In this document: positions 16,301-24,267 of the stretch, piece after piece
Position numbering within the stretch: the first letter of the stretch is position 1
How the letters are laid out: each line of letters opens with the position of its first letter
Origin: Bacillota bacterium
GTDB lineage: Bacteria > Bacillota > Clostridia > Peptostreptococcales > Anaerovoracaceae
NCBI GenBank assembly: GCA_017405645.1
Contig: JAFQZZ010000013.1
Location: 1 to 36,170, forward strand
Direction: 5' to 3'
Length of the DNA stretch: 36,170 bases
The notes under the pieces: generated by a model
The model's database searches: none
Told to the model about the DNA's origin: nothing
Seen by the model: only the letters and a program-made list of their open reading frames with translations
Position numbers and translations under genes: made by a program

Positions 16301-16881
16301 GAAAGCCGCTTCTGCAGCGGCAGGATCCGGGCTTCTTCCTCCAGCCCCTGGTTCTGCACCTCCAGGAAGAAGTTGTCCTTCCCGAAAATCTCCTGCAGGG
16401 TCAGGGCTTCCTGCTTCGCCCCCTCGTAGTCGCCGGCCAGCAGTTTCCACTGAACGTTGCCCTTCAGGCAGGCGGACAGGCAGATGATGCCCTCGCTGTG
16501 TTTCCGCAGGACCGAATAGTCGATCCGGGGTTTATAGTAGAAGCCTTCCACGAAGCCCGTGGAGACGATCTTGATCAGGTTCCGGTAGCCGGTGTTGTTC
16601 TCCGCCAGCAGGATCAGGTGTCCCTGGTACTTGTCTTTCTCCGGGTCCTTGTCCTGGAGCCGTCGGGCGGCGGTATAGACCTCGCAGCCGATGATGGGCC
16701 GGATGCCGGCCTTCTCCGCGGCTTTATAGAAATCCACCACGCCGAACATGACCCCGTGGTCCGTGATGGCCAGGGCCTTCATTCCCAGTTCCTTCGCCCG
16801 GTTCACCAGGTCCGGGATCCGGGCCGCCCCGTCCAGCAGGCTGTATTCGCTATGCACATGAAGATGGACAAAATCCTGCAT
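13312..16881 (-). CDS. dnaE: DNA polymerase III alpha subunit (DnaE)
   Basis: The 1,189-residue protein is the DnaE-type C-family replicative polymerase. An N-terminal PHP domain (VHLHVHSEYSLLDGAARI) is followed by the palm with GPGRGSAAGS and the catalytic PDIDVDF. The finger region carries KSHAAAYA. A helix-hairpin-helix segment comes next, and an OB domain (VVLAGFITARKTLITKSSK, then VTLEDFSGTVECIIFP) precedes the tail. In Clostridia DnaE typically acts beside PolC, extending primers. Residues about 1088-1120 form a Pro/Asp/Lys-rich linker before the last 69 residues, making the protein slightly longer than usual. It begins 4 bp after whiA and ends 3 bp before pfkA. Confidence 0.97.
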   Translation of the reverse strand: MQDFVHLHVHSEYSLLDGAARIPDLVNRAKELGMKALAITDHGVMFGVVDFYKAAEKAGIRPIIGCEVYTAARRLQDKDPEKDKYQGHLILLAENNTGYRNLIKIVSTGFVEGFYYKPRIDYSVLRKHSEGIICLSACLKGNVQWKLLAGDYEGAKQEALTLQEIFGKDNFFLEVQNQGLEEEARILPLQKRLSAETGIPMAATNDVHYVRREDAKAQDILMCIQTGKTVDDENRMKFETDEFYLKSPEEMEELFHDIPQALENTVRIAERCRVNFEFGNYHLPVFRQPEGFADTRDYLRYLCEEGLRDRYGGEAERHRARMEEELTVIEDMGYVEYFLIVWDFINYAKKNGIVVGPGRGSAAGSIVAYCLHITDIDPIRFNLIFERFLNPERISMPDIDVDFCYERRQEVIDYVIEKYGKDKVSQIITFGTLKAKAVVRDVGRVLNLSYGETDAIAKKIPFDLKMTIDKALEINPDLKKDYDGNPRVREVLDMGRALEGMPRHASTHAAGVVIADRPIDEYVPLYNGDRGIATQFTMTTVEELGLLKMDFLGLRNLTVIRDAVQMVRDNYGKEIDLTRLDQDDPKVYELIAGGNTQGVFQLESSGMTAFMKNLKPDCLEDIVAGVALYRPGPMDSIPRYIENKKDPKKIQYIHPSLEPILGVTYGCLVYQEQVMQIVRDLGGYTYGRSDLVRRAMSKKKMDVMEEERSNFVYGKTDEAGNVLIEGCIRRGVPEEAGHQIFDEMVKFAEYAFNKSHAAAYAMVAFQTAWLKCYYPREFMAALMTSMIGDSAQVAKYIRNCREMGIEVLPPDINTSRKQFSARDGKITFGLLGIKNVGEGVVDEIIRARESRGPFRDFFDFIGRVDIHKINKKAVESMIKAGVFDSLGAYRSQLMAVYESQIESAQNTARRNVEGQMSLFQDFTGGMEAMAGNRSLPQTEEFPQSMLLAMEKEMLGLYVSGHPLDQYRQVLGQIISTTTEDLVRPEETGEVYDGMKVVLAGFITARKTLITKSSKRMGFVTLEDFSGTVECIIFPGLYEEAVFIMDSEEPLVVRGRVSVKEDEAPSIIAESITLLSDENRKAEEIRAVMEPAPPEPGPDPARSENPPAKPDDSPAKKEKPPVILRIRKDMDEKQAFSDIKMIMNDYPGDVPVIIVSEKSGRKFKADRSMYVDGSPALLATLQVYEFTGEE

Positions 16882-16885
16882 CTTT

Positions 16886-17830
16886 CTACTCCTTGATTTT
16901 TGCCGCCATTTCCTCGATCTTTGCCAGCCGGTGGGTCACGCCGGATTTTCCCAGAGGCGGGTCCAGTAATTGACCCAGCTCCTGGAGGGTGCTTTCCGGT
17001 TCCTCCAGCCGCAGGACCGCGATCTCCTGCAGTTTCGGCGGCAGCCAGTCCATTCCCTTGACCCTCTGGATCTTTTTGATCGCTTCGATGGTCCTCTGGG
17101 AAGCGGAGATGGTCTTCTCGATATTTGCGTCGTCGCAGTTGGAAACCCGGTTGGCCCGGTTCTTCGTTTCCTTCAGCGCCTTCGTGTTTTCCAGTTCCAG
17201 CAGGCTCTTGCTGGCCCCGATGATCCCCAGGAAGTCGCTGATCATATTGCTGTCCTTCAGGTAGACCACCGTGGTGTCTTTCCGCTGCATTTCCTTGGGC
17301 CCCAGGCGAAACTGGTTCATGACCTTTTGGATGTCCCTCGCGAATACCGGGTTCGCGCAGACGATCTCCAGATGGTACCCTTTGCCCGGGTCCGTGACGG
17401 AGCCGCTCCCCAGGAACACGCCCCTCAGGAAGGCACGCTTGCAGCATTTTTTCTTGATGATGGATTCGTCCACTTCAAAGGAGAAGTTGTTGAATCCGTT
17501 CCGCACCCGGAGGATGCCGGTTTCCCTTAAAATGGCCTCGCAGCGCATATCTTCCGTAATGATCATTTCATAAAAATGGTTCTTCTTCAGAACCATGCTC
17601 TTGCTGATATTCAGTTCCATCCGGATGTCGAAATACTCTTTCATGAGCCGGATGATTTTCCGCGCCACGGCGGCGTTTTCCGTCACCAGACGATACGCCA
17701 CCTTGTTCATCCCGACGAACCGCACGCTGCCGCAGCACCGCAAAAGCCCGGTGATCTCCGCCAGCATGCAGCAGCGTTTATCCGGAATGGACATGCACAG
17801 TTCCGCCTTTGTATCCGATGAAAAGGACAT
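16886..17830 (-). CDS. whiA: WhiA-family DNA-binding regulator
   Basis: The 314-residue protein has the WhiA layout: an N-terminal homing-endonuclease-like fold without the nuclease acids (CCMLAEITGLLRCCGSVRF and AFLRGVFLGSGSVTDPGKG), then a C-terminal helix-turn-helix (LQELGQLLDPPLGKSGVTHR). In Bacillus WhiA affects cell division and chromosome segregation; in Streptomyces it controls sporulation. The rapZ-yvcK-whiA order seen here is strongly conserved in Bacillota and supports the call. Its ATG overlaps the stop of the NUDIX gene by one base (TAATG). Confidence 0.95.
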   Translation of the reverse strand: MSFSSDTKAELCMSIPDKRCCMLAEITGLLRCCGSVRFVGMNKVAYRLVTENAAVARKIIRLMKEYFDIRMELNISKSMVLKKNHFYEMIITEDMRCEAILRETGILRVRNGFNNFSFEVDESIIKKKCCKRAFLRGVFLGSGSVTDPGKGYHLEIVCANPVFARDIQKVMNQFRLGPKEMQRKDTTVVYLKDSNMISDFLGIIGASKSLLELENTKALKETKNRANRVSNCDDANIEKTISASQRTIEAIKKIQRVKGMDWLPPKLQEIAVLRLEEPESTLQELGQLLDPPLGKSGVTHRLAKIEEMAAKIKE

Positions 17831-18258
17831 TACTCTTCCACCTTTTGATTTTCGTTATAGTAATCCGCGGCCTTGCGGATGATCTTTCTCTCGTCGTCGT
17901 AACGGGCGATCTCCAGAGCCCGCTCCAGCGGGATGTACTTCGCCTCCACAAATCCCTCCTGCTTCAGGGGGACGCATTTCATGTCTTTGGCCTGCATCAG
18001 GTACCAATGCACGGTCTTCCGGGTCTTCTCTTTCCGCACCCGTCCGGAATGAAGGAGGTACTGGATGTTCCCCAGGTAAAACAGGATGCTTCCCCTGACC
18101 CCGGTCTCCTCGCCGACCTCCCGGAGGGCAGTCTGCTCCAGGGTTTCCCCGGTCTTCGTCCGGCCTTTCGGCAGGACCCAGTCGCCGTTGTATTTTTTCA
18201 GCATCAGGATGGCATTGCCCACCAGGACGATGCCGCCGGCACTGACTTCCTTTTTCAC
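17830..18258 (-). CDS. NUDIX hydrolase
   Basis: The 142-residue protein contains a complete NUDIX box: G32, E38, R46-E47, E50-E51 and G53 in GRTKTGETLEQTALREVGEE-TGV. The flanking strands GGIVLVGNAILMLKKYNGDW and TVHWYLMQA fit the fold. NUDIX enzymes hydrolyse nucleoside diphosphates linked to other groups; the strong similarity of layout to Ap4A/diphosphoinositol-type members (WVLPKGRTK) is suggestive only. It starts with GTG at 18258 behind AAAGGAGGG. It is inserted between yvcK and whiA, which are usually adjacent in Bacillota, and is coupled to whiA by a one-base overlap. Confidence 0.9.
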   Translation of the reverse strand: MKKEVSAGGIVLVGNAILMLKKYNGDWVLPKGRTKTGETLEQTALREVGEETGVRGSILFYLGNIQYLLHSGRVRKEKTRKTVHWYLMQAKDMKCVPLKQEGFVEAKYIPLERALEIARYDDERKIIRKAADYYNENQKVEE

Positions 18259-18300
18259 TGCAGACCCTCCTTTCCGATAACGTTTATAATGACAGGCTCT

Positions 18301-19317
18301 TTAATACCTTAACAGCGGCAGATCCCGGTTGTCGAAGATCTTCAGCATCTTCCGGGCGATCTTCTCCGCGTCGTGCCGCACGTAGCCCATGCGCACTTCG
18401 ATGAAATCGTCTTCCACCACCCGGATACCCATCCGCTCGATCCGCTGCTTCTCCCCGGGCTTCATGAGCACCTGCCTGGTGCCTTTCTTTGCGTACCGGA
18501 CCAGAGCCATTTCATCCAGGGTGTAATTGTTGATGAAGGCATAGTCCAGCCGGGACCCCTTCATGTATTTCCGGATCTCCTCAATGTGATCCAGCGGCGT
18601 GAAATTGTCGGTTTCCCCCAGCTGGGTCATCACGTTGCAGACCATGATCTTCAGGGCCTCACTGTCCGTCAGCGCCTCCCCGACGCCTCCCACCAGCAGG
18701 TTGGGAATGATGCTGGTATACAGGCTCCCGGGGCCGATGACGATGATGTCGGCGCTCTGGATCGCGATCCGTGCGGATTCCAGAGTCCGGACGTTCTCCG
18801 GCTCCAGGTAGACGGTCTCGATGTGGCCTTCGCCGGCCAGGACCGTCTTGGGGATGTTGGATTCGCCCCGGACGATGACGCCGGTGTCCAGCCGGGCGCA
18901 GAGGGTGATTTCCTCGCAGGTCACGGGAATGACCCTGCCCCGGATCCGGAAGATGTCATGGGCCAGTTCCAGGCCCTTCTCAAAGCTGCCGGTCATCTTG
19001 GCCAGCCCCGCGATGATCAGGTTTCCCATGTTCTGCCCCTTCAGCGTCCCCTCGTCAAACCGGTACTGCATCAGGCTCTCGAAATCGTCTTCTATTTCAT
19101 CGTCCGCCATGGCCAGCAGACAACTCCGGATATCTCCCGGAGGCAGCATGCCCAGGTCTTCCCGCAGCATGCCGGAACTTCCCCCGTCGTCCGCCATCGT
19201 CACCACGGCAGCCAGATTGTCCGTGATTTTTTTCAGGCCCCGCAGCACGACCGACAAGCCGGTGCCGCCGCCGATGATGGTGATCCGGGGTCCCTTTCCT
19301 GTGAATAATTCGTTCAT
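18301..19317 (-). CDS. yvcK: YvcK/CofD-like gluconeogenesis factor
   Basis: The 338-residue protein matches the YvcK family: ITIIGGGTGLSVVLRGLKK with the glycine-rich UDP-sugar-binding loop (16-21), MADDGGSSGMLRED, PPGDIRSCLLA, NMGNLIIAGL and IGPGSLYTSIIPNLLV. In Bacillus YvcK binds UDP-GlcNAc and is needed for growth on gluconeogenic carbon and for normal cell shape. It helps direct carbon to peptidoglycan precursors. The ribosome binding site is weak, which is consistent with translation coupled to rapZ 17 bp upstream. The conserved pair with rapZ supports the call. Confidence 0.95.
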   Translation of the reverse strand: MNELFTGKGPRITIIGGGTGLSVVLRGLKKITDNLAAVVTMADDGGSSGMLREDLGMLPPGDIRSCLLAMADDEIEDDFESLMQYRFDEGTLKGQNMGNLIIAGLAKMTGSFEKGLELAHDIFRIRGRVIPVTCEEITLCARLDTGVIVRGESNIPKTVLAGEGHIETVYLEPENVRTLESARIAIQSADIIVIGPGSLYTSIIPNLLVGGVGEALTDSEALKIMVCNVMTQLGETDNFTPLDHIEEIRKYMKGSRLDYAFINNYTLDEMALVRYAKKGTRQVLMKPGEKQRIERMGIRVVEDDFIEVRMGYVRHDAEKIARKMLKIFDNRDLPLLRY

Positions 19318-19334
19318 AAGGCATTTTCACGGGA

Positions 19335-20189
19335 CTACAGATCCCGGTGGGTCAGGCTGACCCGGTAACCTTCTTTCTTCAGTATTTGATAAAACTCGTT
19401 GGCCATCACCACGGAACGGTGCCGTCCGCCGGTGCAGCCAAAGGCCAGAACCAGGCTGGCTTTCCCCTGCCGGATATAGTAGGGGATCAGGTCCTTGACC
19501 AGCTGGATATAATGATCCCGGAACATCCGGGCTTCTTCCCATTTCATCACGTAATCCCGCACCTTTTTGTTGTTCCCCGTCAGGTTCCGCATGCTGGCCA
19601 GATAGAACGGATTCGGAATGAACCGCATGTCAAAAACATTGTCCGCATCCAGCGGGATCCCGTGCTTGAACCCGAAGGACAGGATGGAGATGGAGAGCTT
19701 CTTCTCCCGCTGGACCGCCTCCTGGTCGAAGAGGTCCGACAGGGCTTCCTTCAGGTCCGCGGTCTTCATCTGGGTGGTGTCGATAATGAAATCCGCCCGC
19801 TTGCGGATCTCCTGGAGCAGATCCCGCTCCTTGTGGATCCCGTCCAGGGTGTTTCCTTCCGTCCCCATTGGATGGTTCCGGCGGCTTTCCTGATAACGCC
19901 GGACCAGCACTTCGTCGCTGGCTTCCAGGAAAAGGATCTGGAATTCCCGTTTTTCGTCTTCCAGGGAGCGGATGCTCTTGAGGAAATCATCGAAGAATTT
20001 GCTGCCCCGGATGTCCACCACGAAGGCCGCTTTCTCCACTTCCACGCCCCCCATTTCCGTCAGTTCGATGAACTGGCCGATGAGGCTCAGGGGCATATTG
20101 TCCACGCAGTAAAAGCCCATATCCTCCAGGCAGTCTACCGCTTTACTTTTCCCGCCTCCGGACATACCGGTCACGATCAGAAATTTCAT
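19335..20189 (-). CDS. rapZ: RapZ nucleotide-binding protein
   Basis: The 284-residue protein carries the Walker A loop GMSGGGKS (8-15), the DNMP segment DNMPLSLIGQF, and the C-terminal signature GCTGGRHRSV from residue 251. In enterobacteria RapZ senses glucosamine 6-phosphate and directs RNase E to small RNAs. In Bacillota (YvcJ) it is a nucleotide-binding protein of less clear role, linked to competence and amino-sugar metabolism. The ATG at 20189 follows AAGGAGAAG. It lies 10 bp after the PHP gene and 17 bp before yvcK. Confidence 0.95.
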   Translation of the reverse strand: MKFLIVTGMSGGGKSKAVDCLEDMGFYCVDNMPLSLIGQFIELTEMGGVEVEKAAFVVDIRGSKFFDDFLKSIRSLEDEKREFQILFLEASDEVLVRRYQESRRNHPMGTEGNTLDGIHKERDLLQEIRKRADFIIDTTQMKTADLKEALSDLFDQEAVQREKKLSISILSFGFKHGIPLDADNVFDMRFIPNPFYLASMRNLTGNNKKVRDYVMKWEEARMFRDHYIQLVKDLIPYYIRQGKASLVLAFGCTGGRHRSVVMANEFYQILKKEGYRVSLTHRDL

Positions 20190-20199
20190 ACTCTTCTCC

Positions 20200-20937
20200 T
20201 TACAAATTCACGACTCTCGACGGATCCACCCCCGACTCCTTCAGCCGGGCTACGGCATTCTCGCAGTGCCCCACCCGGTGAGGGGAATGGGCGTCGCTGC
20301 CGATGATGAATCCCACGTTGTATTCCGCGCAGACCGCGATGGTCTTTGCGGTCAGGAAGGGGTGGCTGTTGTTGATCTCCATCAGCACGCCCTTTTCCTC
20401 ACAGGCTTTCGCCACTTCTTCGATATATATTTGCTGTTTGTCCCCCGGATGGGCCAGGGCGTAAATGTCGTTTTCCATGACCGCCCGCACCATCAGGTCT
20501 GTATTGTAACGCTTCAGCGCCCTGGTAGTGGTGCCGAACTTGTTCAGCACCCAGTTCTGTCCATGCAGCGCCAGGTCCCGCACCGGGGCTTCCCCGATAG
20601 CGCCGTAGTGATAACCTGCGATCACGTAATCAAAGTACGGCCATTCCTCCGGACGGACATCCAGGGCGCCGGACCGGTTGATCACGTTGGCTTCCACTCC
20701 CATCAGGATCTCGATCTCAGGATACTTCGGCTTCAGCTCGTCGATGATCCGCCGCACTTCCGGGATTTTCTTCCGCAGGAGCCCGTAGCCCTTGTGGCCC
20801 GGCCCGTGGTCGGAGATGCCGATTTTCGTCAGGCCCATCTTGACGGCTGCCTGCACGTTCTCCTCGATGGTTCCCTTTCCGTGATGGTTTCGGGAATAAA
20901 TCGTGTGGGTATGGATGTCCCACTTGATCTGTTCCAT
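20200..20937 (-). CDS. PHP-domain phosphoesterase (YcdX-like)
   Basis: The 245-residue protein is a stand-alone PHP metallo-hydrolase. The metal-binding motifs are all visible: WDIHTHTIYSRNHHGKG (H9 and H11), GISDHGPGH, MGVEANVI, YVIAGYHYG, YALAHPGD and GSDAHSPHRVGH. Family members cleave phosphoesters using three metal ions. Clostridial relatives sit between murB and rapZ as here, but their substrate is not established. It is separated from murB and rapZ by 8 and 10 bp, so it is part of the run. The resemblance to E. coli YcdX is in motif order and length. Confidence 0.88.
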   Translation of the reverse strand: MEQIKWDIHTHTIYSRNHHGKGTIEENVQAAVKMGLTKIGISDHGPGHKGYGLLRKKIPEVRRIIDELKPKYPEIEILMGVEANVINRSGALDVRPEEWPYFDYVIAGYHYGAIGEAPVRDLALHGQNWVLNKFGTTTRALKRYNTDLMVRAVMENDIYALAHPGDKQQIYIEEVAKACEEKGVLMEINNSHPFLTAKTIAVCAEYNVGFIIGSDAHSPHRVGHCENAVARLKESGVDPSRVVNL

Positions 20938-20945
20938 AGTCCCTC

Positions 20946-21842
20946 CTATCTGATGATCCTCACTTCCGGCTGCAGCATCACGTGGTAATTGTCATAAACG
21001 GTATTCTGTATCAGCTCCATCAGCGTCAGGATGTCGGAAGCCGTGGCGCCGCCCTTGTTGATGACGAAACCCGCATGCAGTTCCGACACCGCCGCGCCGC
21101 CGACGCTGACGCCCTTGAGACCGCTGTCCTCGATCAGTTTCCCCGCAAAATACCCCTCCGGCCGCTTGAAAGTGCTGCCGGCGCTGGGATAGTTCAGAGG
21201 CTGCTTGCTGTTCCGGCGATGCATCAGGTCCTGCATCACCGCCAGAATCTCCTCCGGATCCCCCGGCTGCAGTTCAAACGTTGCCTTCAGGACGATCTGC
21301 CCGTTCTGCTGGAAAATGCTCTTCCGGTACCCGAATCCGCATTCCCCGCCTTTATGTTCATGCATTTCCCCGTCCATGTCCATGGACGTGACTTTGGTTA
21401 CGATCTGTTTCAGTTCCCCGCCGTAGGCGCCGGCATTCATCGCAACGCCGCCTCCTACGGAGCCCGGGATGCCGCCGGCGAATTCCAGGCCGGTCAGCCC
21501 GTTTTCATAGGCCTTTTTGGACACTGCCGCCAGCAGCGCCCCCGCCCCGGCGGTGATCCGGTTCCCGTCGCAGCCGATGGCGGAAAAATCCTTTCCGATG
21601 TGGATGACCGCGCCCCGGTAGCCTTCGTCCAGGGCAATCACATTGGTGCCGTTGCCCAGGATGAAGAAGGGAATCTGCTTCTCCCTACAGGCCTTCAGGG
21701 CCCCCGCCAGTTCCTCCGCCGTCCGGGGCGTGATCATGCAGTCGCAGGGTCCTCCCACCCGGAAGGAGGTATAGTCCGCCAGGGGTTCATCCTTCTTCAG
21801 AAGGCGCTCATCCATCGATTGTCTTAACTGTTCATAAATCAT
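20946..21842 (-). CDS. murB: UDP-N-acetylenolpyruvoylglucosamine reductase MurB
   Basis: The 298-residue flavoenzyme reduces UDP-GlcNAc-enolpyruvate to UDP-MurNAc, the second committed step of peptidoglycan synthesis. FAD-binding motifs are TSFRVGGP (25-32), ILGNGTNVIA (61-70) and GGIPGSVGGGVAMNAGAYGG (123-142). Catalytic residues are R173 in FGYRKSIF, S223 in SAGSTFKRP and E293 in QPEVRIIR. The lack of the long C-terminal insertion and the Ser in position 223 mark it as a type II MurB, as usual in Gram-positives. It lies 21 bp downstream of mltG. Confidence 0.97.
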   Translation of the reverse strand: MIYEQLRQSMDERLLKKDEPLADYTSFRVGGPCDCMITPRTAEELAGALKACREKQIPFFILGNGTNVIALDEGYRGAVIHIGKDFSAIGCDGNRITAGAGALLAAVSKKAYENGLTGLEFAGGIPGSVGGGVAMNAGAYGGELKQIVTKVTSMDMDGEMHEHKGGECGFGYRKSIFQQNGQIVLKATFELQPGDPEEILAVMQDLMHRRNSKQPLNYPSAGSTFKRPEGYFAGKLIEDSGLKGVSVGGAAVSELHAGFVINKGGATASDILTLMELIQNTVYDNYHVMLQPEVRIIR

Positions 21843-21863
21843 GAAAAGCTGCTGTCCTTTCCG

Positions 21864-22940
21864 TTATTTCTGTGCGCGGTACGCTTCGTGTTCCGCAAAG
21901 GTCTCGCAGAAGTAATGGGAACCGTCGCCTTCCTTCGATGTCTGGTAATAGTAGTATGGGGTGTCCGCCGGATACAGGGCCGCATCGATGCAGGCAAGTC
22001 CCGGCGAGGCGATGGGGCCGACCGGCAGCCCGGTGTATTTATAGGTGTTGTACGGCGATTCGATCTGCAGATCCGAATACAGCAGCCGGTCCTTCTGTTC
22101 GCCCAGGGCGTACTGGACCGTCGCGTCGATCTGCAGCAGCATATCCGCGTCCAGGCGGTTGTAGATCACGCTGGCGATCATCGGCCGCTCCGAATCCACA
22201 CGGGCTTCCCTTTCCACCAGCGAGGCCACCGTCACGATCTGGTAAACGGAATAACCCATCTCATCGGCCCGTGCCTGACGGTCTTCCGTCCAGTTCTCGT
22301 CGAACTCGGCCAGCATCATTTCGATGATCTGGATCGGTCCCATGTTCCGGTTGATCGAATAGGTGTCGGGGAAGAGGAATCCTTCCAGCTGATGGTAGTC
22401 GCCGGACTGGGGGATGTATCCGTAAGGCACCTGCATGTAGGACGCCGCATCCAAAAACTCCTGGGCGGAACAGACGCCCTGCTCCTCCAGCCGGGCCGCA
22501 ACCTGATCCACGGTATAGCCTTCCGGGATCGTGACCTTGATGGCGTTGGCTTCGTCATTGCCCTTCTTCAGCTCCTCCAGGATCTCCCCGTACGTGACCT
22601 TGCCGGGTCCGAAGGTATAGACCCCCGGCCGCAGGTTGCCTTCCTCGCCTTCCATCTTCATCATCACCCGGAAGGAAAGCTCGTTCTTGATCAGTCCGCT
22701 TTCATCCAGGATGGTGGCCACCTGCTGAGCGCTGGTGCCTTCCGGTATCGTCACCGTGATCTGCTCGTCCAGGTTCACGGTCCGGGTGCCCCCGAATACC
22801 ATGCTCCATCCGGTCAGGGCCAGTAGGATGATGATCAGCAGAAGCAAGAGGGGTATTCTCGATCTCTTCTTCCTTTTCTTCACTTGTTTTTTCACAGGTC
22901 TGCCGGCCGGTTTTCTGGCCGGAGCTTCATTCTTAGCCAT
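21864..22940 (-). CDS. mltG: Endolytic transglycosylase MltG
   Basis: This 358-residue bitopic membrane protein has a basic cytoplasmic tail (1-29), one membrane segment (about 30-50) and an extracellular YceG domain. The catalytic Glu is E243 in ASLVEREAR, and LEGFLFPDTY at 185-194 is the second conserved signature. TIPEGTSAQQVATIL is the LysM-like entry region. MltG cuts nascent glycan strands and sets their length at the membrane. It stands between lysA and murB, both needed for precursor synthesis, with gaps of 31 and 21 bp. Confidence 0.95.
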   Translation of the reverse strand: MAKNEAPARKPAGRPVKKQVKKRKKRSRIPLLLLLIIILLALTGWSMVFGGTRTVNLDEQITVTIPEGTSAQQVATILDESGLIKNELSFRVMMKMEGEEGNLRPGVYTFGPGKVTYGEILEELKKGNDEANAIKVTIPEGYTVDQVAARLEEQGVCSAQEFLDAASYMQVPYGYIPQSGDYHQLEGFLFPDTYSINRNMGPIQIIEMMLAEFDENWTEDRQARADEMGYSVYQIVTVASLVEREARVDSERPMIASVIYNRLDADMLLQIDATVQYALGEQKDRLLYSDLQIESPYNTYKYTGLPVGPIASPGLACIDAALYPADTPYYYYQTSKEGDGSHYFCETFAEHEAYRAQK

Positions 22941-22971
22941 GCGCGCCTCCTGTATTCACCGTAGTTGTTGA

Positions 22972-24261
22972 TTAAAGTTCCCTGGCGACCAGATCTTCCC
23001 AGGTCTCCCGCCGGACGGAAAGCCGGTGCTCCCCTTCCCGCAGAAGGACCATGGCCGGCCTGGGCAGCCGGTTGTAGTTGCTCGCCATCGTATAGTTGTA
23101 TGCACCGGTGGTGAACACGCAGAGCACGTCTCCGCTTTCCACCTTCCCGGTGAGGTTGGTCTGCTCCACGACGATATCGCCGCTTTCACAGCATTTTCCC
23201 ACTATAGACACTGTTTTGTCCGCCGGCAGCCCGGCCTTGTTGGCCACCACTGCCTCGTATTCCGCTTCGTAAAGGATGTACCGCGGGTTGTCCGGCATGC
23301 CGCCGTCCACCGCCACGTAAGTCTTCATCCCCGGGATCTCCTTGATGCTGCCCACGGTATACAGGGTGATCCCCGCATTGGCCACCACCCAGCGTCCCGG
23401 TTCGATGTAGATCACCGGCATCGCCATCTTCTCCTCCACGCAGAAGGCCCGGATGGCGTCCATCATCGGCTCCGTGAAGTCCGATACCCGGGTGTCCTCC
23501 TCGCCGTCCACATACCGGACGCCGAAGCCTCCGCCAAGGTTGAGTTCCTTGACTTCCAGCCCCAGGTTTCCACGCACCTCCCGAACCAGGTCCAGCAGGA
23601 TCTCCAGCGCCATCAGGTGGTCCTCATTGGACTGGAGCTGGGAACCCACGTGAAAATGGAATCCCATCAGGTCCAGGTGTTCCGACTTCATGGCCTTCCG
23701 GATGATCCGGTCCCGGTTTTCCGGTTCCAGGGAAATGCCGAATTTCGAATCCAGCCGGCCGGTGTTGATCTTGGAGTGGGTGTGGCTGTCCACCCCCGGT
23801 GTGATCCTCAGCTGGATCTTCTGGACCCTGCCAAGTTCACTGCAGGCCTTTTCCAGCATATCCAGCTCGTATTCGTTGTCCACCACGAAGCGGCCGATGT
23901 TGTTCCGCACCGCGTAGAGGATCTCTCCCTCAGTCTTGTTGTTTCCGTGGAAGAGGATCTTTGACGGATCCGTCCCCGCCTTCAGGGCGGCGTAGATCTC
24001 TCCGCCGGAGACCGTGTCCAGGTACATGCCCTCCCGGGTCACGATCCGGATCACGTCCAGGGTCTGCAGCGCCTTGCTGGCAAAGGCCGCCCTGGTGTTC
24101 AGATACTTGTCCGTGAAGGTGTTGCGGATCTCCCGGCAGCGCTCCACGATGTATCCCTCGTCCACCGCATACAGCGGTGTTCCGTATTCGCGGGCCAGCT
24201 CGACGGTGTCGCAGCCGCCGAAGACCAGATGGCCCTGTTCATTGACTCTATACTCTCTCAT
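22972..24261 (-). CDS. lysA: Diaminopimelate decarboxylase
   Basis: The 429-residue fold type III PLP enzyme decarboxylates meso-DAP to lysine. The Schiff-base Lys is K63 in AAFASKALQT. PLP-phosphate and substrate motifs are HFHVGSQLQS, LNLGGGFGVRY, EPGRWVVANAG and KCCESGDIVVEQ, the latter holding the active-site Cys contributed across the dimer. DAP versus other substrates is indicated by the CESGD motif and length. It starts 6 bp after the nth stop codon. Its presence shows that the organism makes DAP, consistent with DAP-type peptidoglycan, although that is an inference. Confidence 0.95.
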   Translation of the reverse strand: MREYRVNEQGHLVFGGCDTVELAREYGTPLYAVDEGYIVERCREIRNTFTDKYLNTRAAFASKALQTLDVIRIVTREGMYLDTVSGGEIYAALKAGTDPSKILFHGNNKTEGEILYAVRNNIGRFVVDNEYELDMLEKACSELGRVQKIQLRITPGVDSHTHSKINTGRLDSKFGISLEPENRDRIIRKAMKSEHLDLMGFHFHVGSQLQSNEDHLMALEILLDLVREVRGNLGLEVKELNLGGGFGVRYVDGEEDTRVSDFTEPMMDAIRAFCVEEKMAMPVIYIEPGRWVVANAGITLYTVGSIKEIPGMKTYVAVDGGMPDNPRYILYEAEYEAVVANKAGLPADKTVSIVGKCCESGDIVVEQTNLTGKVESGDVLCVFTTGAYNYTMASNYNRLPRPAMVLLREGEHRLSVRRETWEDLVAREL

Positions 24262-24267
24262 TCTCTC

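Noticed and set aside
13999..16896. Long plus-strand frames (409 and 512 codons)
   Set aside because: They are the antisense of dnaE, which has unbroken polymerase motifs. No ribosome binding site or family pattern supports them.
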